The position numbers and the translations under genes are program-made. Below the pieces are notes generated by a model, which was not told the origin of the DNA, searched no databases, and worked only from the letters and a program-made list of their open reading frames with translations. A DNA stretch of 64,000 bases, from positions 3,596,001-3,660,000 of the forward strand of contig NZ_CP013747.1 in NCBI RefSeq assembly GCF_001484605.1. Direction: 5' to 3'. Each line of letters starts with the position of its first letter. Position 1 is the stretch's first letter. Source of the DNA: Pseudarthrobacter sulfonivorans (lineage in GTDB: Bacteria; Actinomycetota; Actinomycetes; Actinomycetales; Micrococcaceae). Below, piece by piece: positions 1-8,866 of the stretch.

Positions 1-1225
1 GATCTACGGAACCGCATCGGCGATCATCTTCAACAAGATCTTCTTCCCGAACATCGACCCCGCCATCGGCATCATCGCCGCGTTCGGTGCCTACGCCGTT
101 GGCTTCGGGGCACGCCCCCTCGGCGGCCTCTTCTTCTCCAAGTACGGTGACCGGCTGGGACGCAAGTGGGTGCTGGTTGCCACGCTCTTCCTGATGGGCA
201 TCGCCACCTTCGCCATCGGCCTGCTGCCCACCTACGAGCAGGCGGGCATCTGGGCCCCGGTGCTGCTGGTTGCCTGCCGCTTCCTCCAGGGATTCGGCGC
301 CGGCGCTGAACAGGCGGGCGGCGTGGTCCTGGTGGCGGAAACTGCGCCCAAGGGCAGCCGCGGACGCTATGCCTCGCTCGTCTTCGTTGGTGCCGCCGCC
401 GGCACCGCGATGGGCGCCGTCGTCTGGATCCTGGTCCAGCTGATGCCCACTGAAGCACTCGAAGCCTACGGCTGGCGGCTTGTGTTCTTCTCGTCGATCT
501 TCGTCACCATCGCCGCCTACGTGATCCGCCGCAAGCTGAAGGAATCACCGGTCTTTGAGGAAATGAAGGAAGAGATCGCCGGCGCCGTCCGCGCCACCCC
601 CGTGGCCGACGTCGTCAAGAACGGCCGTGCGGGCCTGTTCCGGGTCTTCTTTATGAACGTGGGCGCCAACGCGCACTCGTACATCTTCCAGGTCTTCCTG
701 GGCTCCTACCTGATCACGCAGCTCAAGATTGACGCGACGTTCATTCCCAAGGTCCTGCTGGTGGGCGCGCTCTTCGCCTGCGTCTCGGCCTACGCCTTCG
801 GCACGCTCTCCGACCGCTTCGGCCGCCGCCGGATGTACCTCATCATCACGGCATTCCTGTTTGTCTTCCCCGTCCCGGCCTTCCTGCTGCTGAACACCGG
901 AAACCTGTTCCTGATCTCGCTGGTGATCGTGCTCGGCTTCATCTTCGCCGCGCAGGGCTCCGTGGGCGTCCAGGCAGCGTACTTCCCCGAGCTCTTCGGC
1001 TCCCGCTACCGCTACGCCGGCGTCGCCCTGGGCCGGGAGTTCTCCTCCGTCTTCGGCGGCGGCATCGCCCCGCTCATCTGCTCGGCGCTGGTCACCGCGT
1101 TCAGCGGCTCCTGGATCCCCGTCGCCCTCTACATGATGGCCATGATGGGCATCAGCCTCGTCACCACCATCAAAGCCCCCGAAACCGTCGATCGTGACCT
1201 GCTCACAGAAGAGGACGCCAAGTAA
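1..1225 (+). CDS. MFS transporter of the metabolite:H+ symporter type, 5' truncated
   Basis: The reading frame is open from base 2 and ends at TAA 1223-1225, so the start lies left of the window. The visible ~407 residues are strongly hydrophobic, with a GDRLGRK loop between early membrane segments and a second SDRFGRRR loop between later ones, the duplicated signature of the major facilitator superfamily. The overall look (long first cytoplasmic loop, R-K-L-K-E-S-P-V-F-E-E-M linker) fits the metabolite:H+ symporter (MHS) group that includes ProP and ShiA. As first visible gene of a sugar-acid operon it probably imports the substrate; this is inference. The stop overlaps the next ATG by one base. 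Confidence 0.88.
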   Translation, partial: IYGTASAIIFNKIFFPNIDPAIGIIAAFGAYAVGFGARPLGGLFFSKYGDRLGRKWVLVATLFLMGIATFAIGLLPTYEQAGIWAPVLLVACRFLQGFGAGAEQAGGVVLVAETAPKGSRGRYASLVFVGAAAGTAMGAVVWILVQLMPTEALEAYGWRLVFFSSIFVTIAAYVIRRKLKESPVFEEMKEEIAGAVRATPVADVVKNGRAGLFRVFFMNVGANAHSYIFQVFLGSYLITQLKIDATFIPKVLLVGALFACVSAYAFGTLSDRFGRRRMYLIITAFLFVFPVPAFLLLNTGNLFLISLVIVLGFIFAAQGSVGVQAAYFPELFGSRYRYAGVALGREFSSVFGGGIAPLICSALVTAFSGSWIPVALYMMAMMGISLVTTIKAPETVDRDLLTEEDAK

Positions 1226-2202
1226 TGCCAGCCACGCCCACCCGCATTGTCATCACCGACTGCGACCACGACTCCATCGCCATCGAGCAGGCCGTTGCCG
1301 ACGCCGCCGGTGTGGAACTGGTCCTTGCCCAGTGCCGGACCGAGGAGGACGTTATTGCCGCCGCTGCCGGCGCCGACGCCATCGTGGTCCAGTACGCCCC
1401 CATCACGGACCGCGTCCTCGCGGCCCTGCCGCAGCTGAAGGCGATCGGCCGCTACGGCGTGGGCGTGGACACCCTCGACGTCGAGGCGGCCACCGCCCGC
1501 GGCGTCGCCGTCTGCAATGTGCCGGACTACGGCACCGAGGATGTCAGCGACCACGCCATTGCCCTGGCCGTCAGCCTGGCCCGCGGAATCACCCGGCTGG
1601 ACCGCGGCATGCGGCGCGGGGAACACTCGCTGCTCCCCGTCCAGCCCCTGCACCGGATGTCCACCAGGGTGTTCGGCGTGGTGGGCCTGGGACTGATCGG
1701 CGCGGCCACCGCGCGCAAGGCCAAGGGCCTGGGCTACACGGTGATCGGATCTGACCCGCTGGCTGAAATCGGTACGACGACGGCGGATGGAGTCGCCGTC
1801 GTCGGGTTTGAGGAAGTGATTTCCCGCGCTGATGTGGTGTCCCTCCACGTTCCGCTCAACTCCCATACGCATCACTTGATCAACGCCGGCGTGCTCGCGC
1901 AGATGAAACGCGGCGCTGTGCTGGTCAACACTTGCCGCGGGGGAGTGGTGGACACCGCTGCGGTTGCCGACGCCCTGGCCAGCGGCCAGCTCTACGGCGC
2001 CGGGCTGGACGTCTTCGAAGAGGAACCGCTGGCCCTGACCAGCCCGCTGATCGGCTGCGAAAACGCCGTGCTCACACCGCACGCCGCCTGGTACAGCGAG
2101 GAATCCTATGCGGAACTGAAGCGCCGCACCATCGAAAACGTCCTCGAGGTCTGCGCCGGACGTATGCCGCGCAACGTGATGAACGCAGGGGTGCTGGTGT
2201 GA
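1225..2202 (+). CDS. D-isomer-specific 2-hydroxyacid dehydrogenase
   Basis: A 325-residue NAD(P)-dependent dehydrogenase that interconverts a 2-keto acid and a D-2-hydroxy acid. The Rossmann motif GLGLIG is at about residues 154-159; the catalytic Arg238 (NTCRGG), the acidic stretch DVFEEEP near 262-268 and His286 (TPHAAW) are all present. The variant resembles the C-terminal-binding-protein/phosphoglycerate-dehydrogenase-like branch. Start ATG overlaps the transporter stop (TAATG) and its end overlaps the next gene by GTGA. In this operon it may reduce a keto-sugar acid, for example 2-ketogluconate-type compounds; substrate is not determinable from sequence. Confidence 0.9.
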   Translation: MPATPTRIVITDCDHDSIAIEQAVADAAGVELVLAQCRTEEDVIAAAAGADAIVVQYAPITDRVLAALPQLKAIGRYGVGVDTLDVEAATARGVAVCNVPDYGTEDVSDHAIALAVSLARGITRLDRGMRRGEHSLLPVQPLHRMSTRVFGVVGLGLIGAATARKAKGLGYTVIGSDPLAEIGTTTADGVAVVGFEEVISRADVVSLHVPLNSHTHHLINAGVLAQMKRGAVLVNTCRGGVVDTAAVADALASGQLYGAGLDVFEEEPLALTSPLIGCENAVLTPHAAWYSEESYAELKRRTIENVLEVCAGRMPRNVMNAGVLV

Positions 2203-3266
2203 GCGTAGAACTCCTGAACAGCACCATGCGCGCCGCCGTGTGGACGGCGCCGGACACGATCGAACCGCGGCAGCTGCCCGTGCCGGAAATCCCCGCCGGC
2301 TGGGCCCTGGTCCGGACGGAAATGACCGGACTGTGCGGCTCCGATTTTTCCATCCTGCACGGAACGCACCCCCGCGCCGAAGCTCCCCTGGTCATGGGCC
2401 ACGAGATCACCGGCATCGTGGAGGTCGCGGCGGAGACCGGCCCGGCAGCGGGCACCCGGGTCACCGTGGAGCCCCTCATCCACTGCGGCGAATGCCACCC
2501 GTGCAGCGGCGGAGACACCCACGTCTGCCGGGCGCTGAAACTGTACGGGATCGACGTCGCAGGCTCCCTCGCCGAATACGTAGCCCTGCCAGCCACTGCG
2601 CTCATCCCGGTCAGCATCGCCGTGCCCCTCCAGGAGGCGGCCCTCGCCGAACCCCTGGCCGTCGCCGTCCACGCCGTATCCCGGGCCGGCCTGACCGGCG
2701 GGGAACGGGTGGTGATCTTCGGCGCCGGGCCCATCGGCATCCTGACGGCCCTGGTGGCACGCCACCAGGGAGCCGGCAGCGTCCTCGTTTCGGAACCCTC
2801 GGAGGCCCGCCGCCAGGTGGCCGAAGAACTCGGGTTCGCCACGGTGGCACCCGGGGAGGACCCCGTCCAGGCAATCGTTGCCGCCACGGGAGGGGACGGC
2901 GCGGACATCGTCTTCGACTCCGCCGCCCACCCCTCGGTCGCCGCGATGCTGCCCCGTGCCGTCCGCGTGCGCGGCACCATCGTCCTGGTGGGCGTCTACA
3001 AAAAGCCAGTCGAACTCGACCTCCAGGCCCTGACCTTCGCCGAAAACACCGTCGTGGGCGTCCGGGTCTACACCCGGGCGGCCGTGGAACGCGCGGTGGA
3101 ACTCATCGAAAGCCGTGAGCTGGGGCTGGACCGCATACCCACCCAGGTGTTCGCCCTGGAGGACACCCGCCAGGCCTTTGACCAGGCGATGGCATCCGGA
3201 CGCGTCCTCAAAGTCTTTGTCAGTCCAGCCGCGGCGCCCGCCGCGAGAACCCAGGAAAGCTCATGA
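2199..3266 (+). CDS. Zinc-dependent alcohol (polyol/sugar-acid) dehydrogenase
   Basis: A 355-residue medium-chain dehydrogenase. Catalytic zinc ligands are visible as Cys46 (CGSD) and His68-Glu69 (GHE), and the structural zinc site as Cys96, 99, 102 and 110. The cofactor fold carries GAGPIG. GTG 2199 is chosen because it forms a GTGA overlap with the preceding stop; ATG 2226 is the alternative. The family includes threonine, sorbitol and L-idonate 5-dehydrogenases. With an SDR and KDPG-pathway genes downstream, oxidation of a sugar acid such as an idonate or galactonate type is likely, but the exact substrate is unknown. Confidence 0.9.
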   Translation: MSVELLNSTMRAAVWTAPDTIEPRQLPVPEIPAGWALVRTEMTGLCGSDFSILHGTHPRAEAPLVMGHEITGIVEVAAETGPAAGTRVTVEPLIHCGECHPCSGGDTHVCRALKLYGIDVAGSLAEYVALPATALIPVSIAVPLQEAALAEPLAVAVHAVSRAGLTGGERVVIFGAGPIGILTALVARHQGAGSVLVSEPSEARRQVAEELGFATVAPGEDPVQAIVAATGGDGADIVFDSAAHPSVAAMLPRAVRVRGTIVLVGVYKKPVELDLQALTFAENTVVGVRVYTRAAVERAVELIESRELGLDRIPTQVFALEDTRQAFDQAMASGRVLKVFVSPAAAPAARTQESS

Positions 3267-4033
3267 ACCACACAGCAGAGAAATCGCCGTTTGACCTCAG
3301 CGGCAAAACCGCAGCCGTAACCGGCGCCTCGCGCGGGATCGGCCTGGGCATTGCCCTCGGGCTGGTCAACGCCGGCGCCAGCGTTGTGGCACTCCAGCGC
3401 GGCCCCTTGGCCCCGGAACTGGCAGTCGCTGCGGAAAAGGCAGGCGTCAGCGCCGCTGCAGTCCACGTGGACCTGGCCAGCGAAGAGTCCGTGGCCGCCG
3501 CCACAGCGGAAACCCTCGCGGGACGCCAGATCGACATCCTGGTCAACAACGCAGGAACCCAGATCCGGCACGACGCGACCGAGTTCCCGCTGTCCGACTT
3601 CGACCGCGTGATGGCCATCAACACCCGCGCCGTCTTCCAGCTGTGCCAGGGCTTCGGCACCCCGATGGTGGAACGCGGTGGCGGGAAGATCATCAACATG
3701 GCCTCCCTCCTCACGTTCCAGGGTGGCCTGCGGGTTCCGGCCTACGCGGCGTCGAAGGGCGCCGTGGCGCAGCTGACCAAGGCGTTGTGCAACGAATGGG
3801 CGCCCCGCGGCGTGAACGTCAACGCGGTTGCCCCGGGCTATATCGCCACTGACATGAACGAGGCCCTGTTGGCGGACAGTCAGCGCCATGAACAAATCTC
3901 CGTGCGGATCCCGGCGGCACGCTGGGGCACCGGTGGCGACCTCGCCGGCGCCGTGGTGTTCCTGGCCTCCCCGGCCGCGGACTACATCCACGGCGTTGTA
4001 CTGCCGGTCGACGGCGGGTGGCTGGCGCGATGA
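3263..4033 (+). CDS. Short-chain dehydrogenase (KduD/gluconate 5-dehydrogenase-like)
   Basis: A 256-residue classical SDR. It shows the TGASRGIG cofactor motif at 20-27, NNAG at about 95-98 and the catalytic triad Ser148, Tyr161 and Lys165 (YAASK). ATGA overlaps join it to the genes on both sides. The closest functional classes by look are 2-deoxy-D-gluconate 3-dehydrogenase and gluconate 5-dehydrogenase, which interconvert keto and hydroxy sugar acids. Paired with the zinc dehydrogenase it could carry out an oxidation-reduction isomerisation as in the idonate pathway. Confidence 0.9.
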   Translation: MNHTAEKSPFDLSGKTAAVTGASRGIGLGIALGLVNAGASVVALQRGPLAPELAVAAEKAGVSAAAVHVDLASEESVAAATAETLAGRQIDILVNNAGTQIRHDATEFPLSDFDRVMAINTRAVFQLCQGFGTPMVERGGGKIINMASLLTFQGGLRVPAYAASKGAVAQLTKALCNEWAPRGVNVNAVAPGYIATDMNEALLADSQRHEQISVRIPAARWGTGGDLAGAVVFLASPAADYIHGVVLPVDGGWLAR

Positions 4034-4695
4034 GCGATCTGCAGAGCCCTCCCGTTTCCGCCATCCTGCAGGAGAACCCTGTGGTGGCCGTCCTCCGCGC
4101 CCGGCATGCCCGGGAATACGCGCCGGTCATCGACGCCCTGGTCAGGGGCGGCGTCCGGTCCATCGAACTGACCCTCAGCACCGATGGTGTCTTCGACTTC
4201 CTGCCGGACATCAAACGGCAGTTCGGCGCGGACGCGGAAATCGGCGTCGGCACCGTCACCTCCGGTGACCAGGCCGCGCAGGCGCTCGACGGCGGCGCGG
4301 ACTACCTGGTGACACCCGCCATGGTGACGGACGTGATCCGCGCTGCGGTTGCGGCCGGCGTTCCGGTGTTCCCCGGCGGGCTGACGCCCACCGAACTGCT
4401 GACCGGCATGCAGGCGGGGGCAACGGCCGTGAAGCTGTTTCCCGCCTCCACCGTGGGCCCGGGCTACATCGGGCAGCTGCGCGGGCCCTTTCCGGACATG
4501 CGGGTCATTCCGTCCGGCGGCATCGGCATCGATGACGCCGCGGACTGGATCGCCGCCGGGGCGCTTGCCGTCAGCCTGGGCGGACCGCTGCTCCGTGATG
4601 CGTTCTCCGGCGGCGACCTCGCCGCCCTCACCGCCCGCGCCCGGCAGCTCAGCTCCGTGGTGGCGGACGCCGTCCAGGCGAGGGGTGCCCGGTGA
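4030..4695 (+). CDS. eda: 2-dehydro-3-deoxy-phosphogluconate (KDPG) aldolase
   Basis: A 221-residue class I aldolase that cleaves KDPG (or the galactonate epimer) to pyruvate and glyceraldehyde 3-phosphate. The Schiff-base lysine is Lys135 in VKLFPAS, the proton-relay glutamate is Glu46 in SIELTL, and the phosphate-binding PSGGIG loop follows. ATG 4030 is chosen since it gives an ATGA overlap with the SDR; the in-frame GTG at 4018 lies inside the SDR and has no ribosome site. Length is normal for the family. Confidence 0.93.
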   Translation: MSDLQSPPVSAILQENPVVAVLRARHAREYAPVIDALVRGGVRSIELTLSTDGVFDFLPDIKRQFGADAEIGVGTVTSGDQAAQALDGGADYLVTPAMVTDVIRAAVAAGVPVFPGGLTPTELLTGMQAGATAVKLFPASTVGPGYIGQLRGPFPDMRVIPSGGIGIDDAADWIAAGALAVSLGGPLLRDAFSGGDLAALTARARQLSSVVADAVQARGAR

Positions 4696-5642
4696 CCTTC
4701 ACCGACGTCGTGACCCTCGGCGAAACGATGGGCCTGATGAAGGCCGAGACGCCCGGCCCGCTGGCCCAGGTGTCCTCGCTCAGCCTGGGCATGGGCGGCT
4801 CCGAGAGCAACTTTGCCATTGCGCTGCGGCGCCTGGGCACCTCGGTGACCTGGGTGGGACGCGTCGGCAACGACAGCCTCGGCGAACTCGTCCTGCGGGA
4901 GCTCGCCGCCGAGGGCATCGTCGTTGACCCGCTGCGCGACGAGTCGGCACCCACCGGCCTCATGATCAAAGAGCGGCGCACCATGGACCAGCTCAAGGTC
5001 TGGTACTACCGGGCCGGAAGCGCGGGCTCCCGGCTGTCCCGGGAGGACATCCCGGCTGAGCGGATTTCCAACGCCCGGCTGCTGCACCTCACGGGCATCA
5101 CGCCCGCACTTTCGCCGGAGGCAGCCCGGGCGGCGCAATATGCCCTGGACGTTGCCCGTGAAGCAGGCGTCCATGTCTCGTTCGACCTCAACTACCGCGC
5201 CGCGCTGTGGTCCGCCGACGACGCCCGTGACGTTTTCCGGAACATCATTGCCCAGGCGGACATCGTGTTCGCCGGGGACGACGAAGCCGCCATCGCGGTA
5301 GGAAAGTCCGACGACTCCCTGGAGCTTGCCCGCCGGGTCGCCGCCCTCGGGCCGGGCCAGGCTGTCATCAAGCGGGGAGCCGCGGGCTGTGCCGCCGTGA
5401 TCGACGGGGTGGAATACGTGCAGGACGCCGTCCGCGTCAACGCCATCGACACCGTGGGGGCCGGCGACGCCTTTGTGGCCGGCTACATCTCGGACCTCTT
5501 GGCCGGGGCCTCGGTGCAGGAGAGGCTGCTGACCGCGGTCCGCACGGGAGCCTTTGCCTGCCTGGTGCCCGGCGACTGGGAAGGCATGCCGCGCCGGCAC
5601 GAGCTGGCCATGCTGGACGCCACGGAACCGGTGGCACGCTGA
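4692..5642 (+). CDS. kdgK: 2-keto-3-deoxygluconate kinase, PfkB family
   Basis: A 316-residue PfkB-fold sugar kinase. The N-terminal glycine-rich GMGGSESN segment (34-40) and the C-terminal signature DTVGAGDAF with catalytic Asp259 are intact. It probably phosphorylates 2-keto-3-deoxygluconate, feeding the aldolase encoded just upstream; the gene order aldolase-kinase supports this. The start is a GTG in a GTGA overlap with the aldolase stop. It is the last gene of the operon and is followed by a strong hairpin. Confidence 0.88.
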   Translation: MTFTDVVTLGETMGLMKAETPGPLAQVSSLSLGMGGSESNFAIALRRLGTSVTWVGRVGNDSLGELVLRELAAEGIVVDPLRDESAPTGLMIKERRTMDQLKVWYYRAGSAGSRLSREDIPAERISNARLLHLTGITPALSPEAARAAQYALDVAREAGVHVSFDLNYRAALWSADDARDVFRNIIAQADIVFAGDDEAAIAVGKSDDSLELARRVAALGPGQAVIKRGAAGCAAVIDGVEYVQDAVRVNAIDTVGAGDAFVAGYISDLLAGASVQERLLTAVRTGAFACLVPGDWEGMPRRHELAMLDATEPVAR

Positions 5643-5665
5643 GCCGGGGTTGAACCCGTCAGCCG

Positions 5666-5703
5666 GAACTGGTCCCGTAGGGGGGAGCTGGTCCCGTAGA
5701 GGG
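5666..5703. repeat. Imperfect tandem 19-bp repeat
   Basis: Two adjacent copies share CTGGTCCCGTAG (5669-5680 and 5688-5699) in the 95-bp gap between the kinase and the IclR gene. No function is evident. Confidence 0.7.
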
Positions 5704-5711
5704 GCCGGCGG

Positions 5712-5754
5712 AAAGGGCCTGGATCGGCGCGTGGGCGCTAGATCCAGGCCCTTT
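5712..5754. terminator. Bidirectional hairpin between converging genes
   Basis: Perfect 14-bp inverted arms at 5712-5725 and 5741-5754 (AAAGGGCCTGGATC and its complement) with a 15-base loop. The right arm encodes the last residues of the IclR protein. Arms end in A-run/T-run on either side, so it can stop transcription from both directions. Confidence 0.8.
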
Positions 5755-6511
5755 CAAATCCTGGCGGCAGGCAGCGGCTGAGCTCAGGCTGCACGTCCTG
5801 GAGCAGCGCCACGAGTGATTGAATCCGTTCCGGGGTCATGTGTACGCTGGGGGCTGAGATGGAGACAGCGGCCGCGACTCTGCCGAGCAGGTCCGGGATG
5901 GCGATGGCAACACAGGTGATGCCGAGTTCGTTCTCCTGGTCATCCAGCGCGTAGCCGTCCGCCCTGGCCCGGTCCAGCACCGCCCGGAACGCGTCAACAT
6001 CCTGAATGGATCGGGGTGTGGCGATTGCCGCGGTATCGAAGGCGCGGACGGCCTCGTCATTTCCATACTGGGCTGCCAGCAGTGCCTTGCCCATGGCGGT
6101 GTTCTGCGCCCGCAACCGTGCCCCGGGGCGGGACGCCATTTCAATGCCGCGATGGCCGCGGGCCTTGGCCAGGTACAGGACATCGTCGCCGCTGAGGATG
6201 CCCAGGTGCGTGGTGTCCTGCGTGGTCTTGGCGATCCCGGCGAGGATGGTCTGCACGGTGTCGGGGAGGCTGATCTTTGCCTCCGCCTTGGTGCCGAGCT
6301 CCAGTAGTTTGATGCCCAGGTGGTAACTGTGGTCCGGCTGCTGGCTGAGGTACCGGCCGGCCACGAGTGTGGTCAGCATGCGGTGGGTCGCCGAGCGGCT
6401 GAGACCCGAGGCCTGGGTGATGTCCTCGAGCCGGTGGGCGCCCGCAGCGACGTGGTCGAGCAGGCTGAGTCCGCGCTCCAGCGTGCGGGCCCCTGCGGGA
6501 TTAGCTTCCAT
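5738..6511 (-). CDS. IclR-family transcriptional regulator
   Basis: A 257-residue regulator. The N-terminal winged helix-turn-helix (ERGLSLLDHV... SGLSRSATHRMLTTL) is followed by the IclR effector-binding domain with TAMGKALLA-like features (NTAMGKALLA) and the conserved ELGITCVA region. The start is placed at ATG 6511, which begins the usual IclR N terminus; an upstream in-frame start at 6547 would add twelve unlikely residues. It converges on the sugar-acid operon and is the natural candidate for its control, as IclR proteins such as KdgR commonly regulate KDG pathways. Confidence 0.9.
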   Translation of the reverse strand: MEANPAGARTLERGLSLLDHVAAGAHRLEDITQASGLSRSATHRMLTTLVAGRYLSQQPDHSYHLGIKLLELGTKAEAKISLPDTVQTILAGIAKTTQDTTHLGILSGDDVLYLAKARGHRGIEMASRPGARLRAQNTAMGKALLAAQYGNDEAVRAFDTAAIATPRSIQDVDAFRAVLDRARADGYALDDQENELGITCVAIAIPDLLGRVAAAVSISAPSVHMTPERIQSLVALLQDVQPELSRCLPPGFERAWI

Positions 6512-6564
6512 GCCCCCAATTATCCCACGTATAGGGAGCGATCCCATCTACAGGAAGTACGGCG

Positions 6565-7200
6565 TCACGGGGCCGCATGCCGGCCCACCCAGTCCACCAA
6601 GGGCCGCAGCTTGTCCCACAGCGCCTCGATTTCCTGCACCGCCGCCGGCGAATCCAGCCACTCCGGCTGGCCCAGCTCGATGCCGGCGGACAGCGACTTG
6701 TGCTTCAGCAGCTCCGCCCGGGGATGGTCCGTGTCGAAACCGCGCGGCACGGTCTTGAGTTTTTCGCCCTCCACCGCAAAGCCCGCGGCAGCCACGGTCT
6801 CCACGATGTGCCGCAGCGATTCGCCGGTGCCGGACGCATCCACGGAGTTCCGGAAGCGGGCCAGCTGGGCCGGTGTGCTGGTGTGGCAGCCGCCGCCCAC
6901 CAGCAGCCCGTCGGCGCTCACCTGGACGTAATACCCCACACCTTCCTGGGACGACGCGAATGCTCCCTGGGCAGTCTTGTAGGGGGATTTGTCCTGGGAG
7001 AACCTGATGTCCCGGTTGGGCCGGAAGATCTTGCCTGGCCCGAACCGCGGCTCCAGTTCGGCCAGGAGCGCCGTGACCGGGACCCGCACCAGGGTGTTGT
7101 AGCTGTCCTTGTGCTCCAGCCACCACTCCCGGTTGTTGTTGTGCTCAAGTTCGGCATAGAAAGTGAATGCCCCTGCAGGGATGCCCTGGAATGTACTCAT
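6565..7200 (-). CDS. DUF2461 family protein
   Basis: A 211-residue protein with the typical N terminus of this family (GIPAGAFTFYAELEHNNNREWW) and the conserved FRPNRDIRFSQDKSPYK block near residue 58-75. The family is widespread and of unknown biochemical role; fungal and bacterial members are annotated only by this domain. It stands alone, 53 bp upstream of the IclR gene on the same strand, with no obvious functional partner. Confidence 0.9.
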   Translation of the reverse strand: MSTFQGIPAGAFTFYAELEHNNNREWWLEHKDSYNTLVRVPVTALLAELEPRFGPGKIFRPNRDIRFSQDKSPYKTAQGAFASSQEGVGYYVQVSADGLLVGGGCHTSTPAQLARFRNSVDASGTGESLRHIVETVAAAGFAVEGEKLKTVPRGFDTDHPRAELLKHKSLSAGIELGQPEWLDSPAAVQEIEALWDKLRPLVDWVGRHAAP

Positions 7201-7249
7201 GCAGTGATCCTAGGGACAGCCGGGCAGCCCCGGCCAGAGCGGCAGGCAC

Positions 7250-7315
7250 CTATGTGGAAACAGGAGCTATGTGGAACAAGAGCTGTGTGGAACAAGAGAT
7301 GCGTGGAAACAAGAC
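7250..7315. repeat. Four tandem 16-17-bp repeats
   Basis: Copies begin at 7250, 7267, 7283 and 7299 and share TGTGGAA-CA-GAG with a few substitutions. They lie in the 171-bp gap between the DUF2461 and catalase genes, downstream of the catalase stop. Likely a local slippage-type expansion. Confidence 0.8.
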
Positions 7316-7346
7316 CGCCCCGCCACGGAAAACCGTGACGGGGCGG
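7315..7346 (-). terminator. Catalase transcription terminator
   Basis: Arms 7315-7328 and 7333-7346 pair with a single mismatch around an AAAA loop. Read on the minus strand the stem is followed by a T-rich stretch, 25 bp past the catalase stop codon. Confidence 0.7.
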
Positions 7347-7371
7347 GCGTTGCACCACAGGGGCAGAAGAA

Positions 7372-8859
7372 CTAGCCGATCTTGTTGGCAGCCTCGGCGT
7401 CGGAGTCAGTGGAGCCCGCGCCCAGGTTGGCGCGCAGCTTGGCGCCGAGTTCGGCGTCCACGTTGGTCCAGTACTGGATGGCGCGTTCCTTGATCTCGGC
7501 GTGCTTCACGCCGCCCACAGCACCGGTGATGGTGTCCAGCAGGCGGGCCTTGGCGCCGTCGTCGAACACCTCGCGGTACAGCGTGCCGGCCTGGCCGAAG
7601 TCGCCGTCCTCGGCGTGCAGGGAGTGTGCGGAGAGCGTGAGCTCGCCGTCGTTCTCCCAGCCGCCGGCCGGGGATGCCGGCTCAACGGCTGCAGGGCCGT
7701 TGAAGGAGTTGGGGGCGTAAACCGGTACGGAGGGGGCGTTGAAGTGGTAACGCCCGGCGCCGTCCTGGCTGTAGTTGTTGACCTGGTTCTTGGGCTGGTT
7801 CACCGGGATCTGGGCGTGGTTGGTGCCCACGCGGTAGCGGTGTGCGTCCGCGTAGGAGAAGATGCGGGCCTGCAGCATCTTGTCCGGGGAAGCGGCGATG
7901 CCCGGCACGAAGTTCGACGGCGCGAAGGTGGCCTGCTCGATCTGCGCGAAGTAGTTCTCCGGGTTCTTGTTCAGCTCCATGGTTCCCACGTGGATCAGCG
8001 GGTAGTCCGAGTGCGGCCACACCTTGGTGAGGTCGAACGGGTTGAAGCGGTAGCCCTTGGCATCTTCGTACGGCATGACCTGGACGTGCAGTTCCCAGGA
8101 TGGGAAGTTGCCCTCGGCGATGTTGTCCTGCAGGTCGCGGATGTAGAAGTCCGCGTCCGAGCCGGCCAGCTCTTCAGCCTGGTCGCCGGAGATGGTCTTG
8201 ACGCCCTGGTTGGACTTGAAGTGGTACTTGACCCAGAAGCGCTCGCCCTCGGCGTTGATCCACTGGTAGGTGTGCGAGCCGTAGCCCTGCATTTCACGCC
8301 AGGAGGCCGGCAGGCCGCGGTCGCCCATAAGCCAGGTGACCTGGTGTGCGGACTCGGGGGACAGGGTCCAGAAGTCCCACTGCATGTCGGCGTCGCGCAG
8401 GTGGGTGCCCGGGAGGCGCTTCTGGGAGTGGATGAAGTCCGGGAACTTGATGCCGTCGCGGATGAAGAAGACCGGGGTGTTGTTGCCCACGAGGTCGTAG
8501 TTGCCCTCGGAGGTGTAGAACTTGACGGCGAAACCGCGGGGGTCGCGCCAAGTGTCCGGGGAGCCGTTCTCGCCGGCGACGGAGGAGAAGCGGATCAGCA
8601 TCTCGGTTTCAACGCCCGGCTGCAGGAACGCGGCCTTGGTGTACTTGGAGATGTCCGAGGTGGCCTTGAACGTACCGAACGCGCCGCCGCCCTTGGCGTG
8701 CACTACGCGCTCCGGCACGCGCTCGCGGTTGAACTGGGCGAGCTTTTCGATCAGGTAGTGGTCCGTCAGGATGATGGCGCCGTCGGCGCCGACGGACTGT
8801 GCGTGCGCGTCGGAAGTGACGGGCGCGCCGGACTGGGTTGTAGAGATGTTCGCAGTCAT
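7372..8859 (-). CDS. katA: Monofunctional heme catalase
   Basis: A 495-residue clade-3-type catalase that dismutates hydrogen peroxide. The distal histidine His54 lies in RVVHAKGGGAFG, Asn127 in GNNTPVFF, and the proximal heme ligand Tyr336 in RIFSYADAHR. Length matches small-subunit catalases. The ATG has a good AGGAG site eight bases upstream and the gene follows the Fur-family gene by 7 bp, so the two are co-transcribed and the catalase is probably under peroxide or iron control. Confidence 0.97.
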   Translation of the reverse strand: MTANISTTQSGAPVTSDAHAQSVGADGAIILTDHYLIEKLAQFNRERVPERVVHAKGGGAFGTFKATSDISKYTKAAFLQPGVETEMLIRFSSVAGENGSPDTWRDPRGFAVKFYTSEGNYDLVGNNTPVFFIRDGIKFPDFIHSQKRLPGTHLRDADMQWDFWTLSPESAHQVTWLMGDRGLPASWREMQGYGSHTYQWINAEGERFWVKYHFKSNQGVKTISGDQAEELAGSDADFYIRDLQDNIAEGNFPSWELHVQVMPYEDAKGYRFNPFDLTKVWPHSDYPLIHVGTMELNKNPENYFAQIEQATFAPSNFVPGIAASPDKMLQARIFSYADAHRYRVGTNHAQIPVNQPKNQVNNYSQDGAGRYHFNAPSVPVYAPNSFNGPAAVEPASPAGGWENDGELTLSAHSLHAEDGDFGQAGTLYREVFDDGAKARLLDTITGAVGGVKHAEIKERAIQYWTNVDAELGAKLRANLGAGSTDSDAEAANKIG

Positions 8860-8866
8860 TTTTCTC

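Noticed and set aside
7250..7315. Possible CRISPR array
   Set aside because: Units are 16-17 bp with no spacers and no cas genes in the window.
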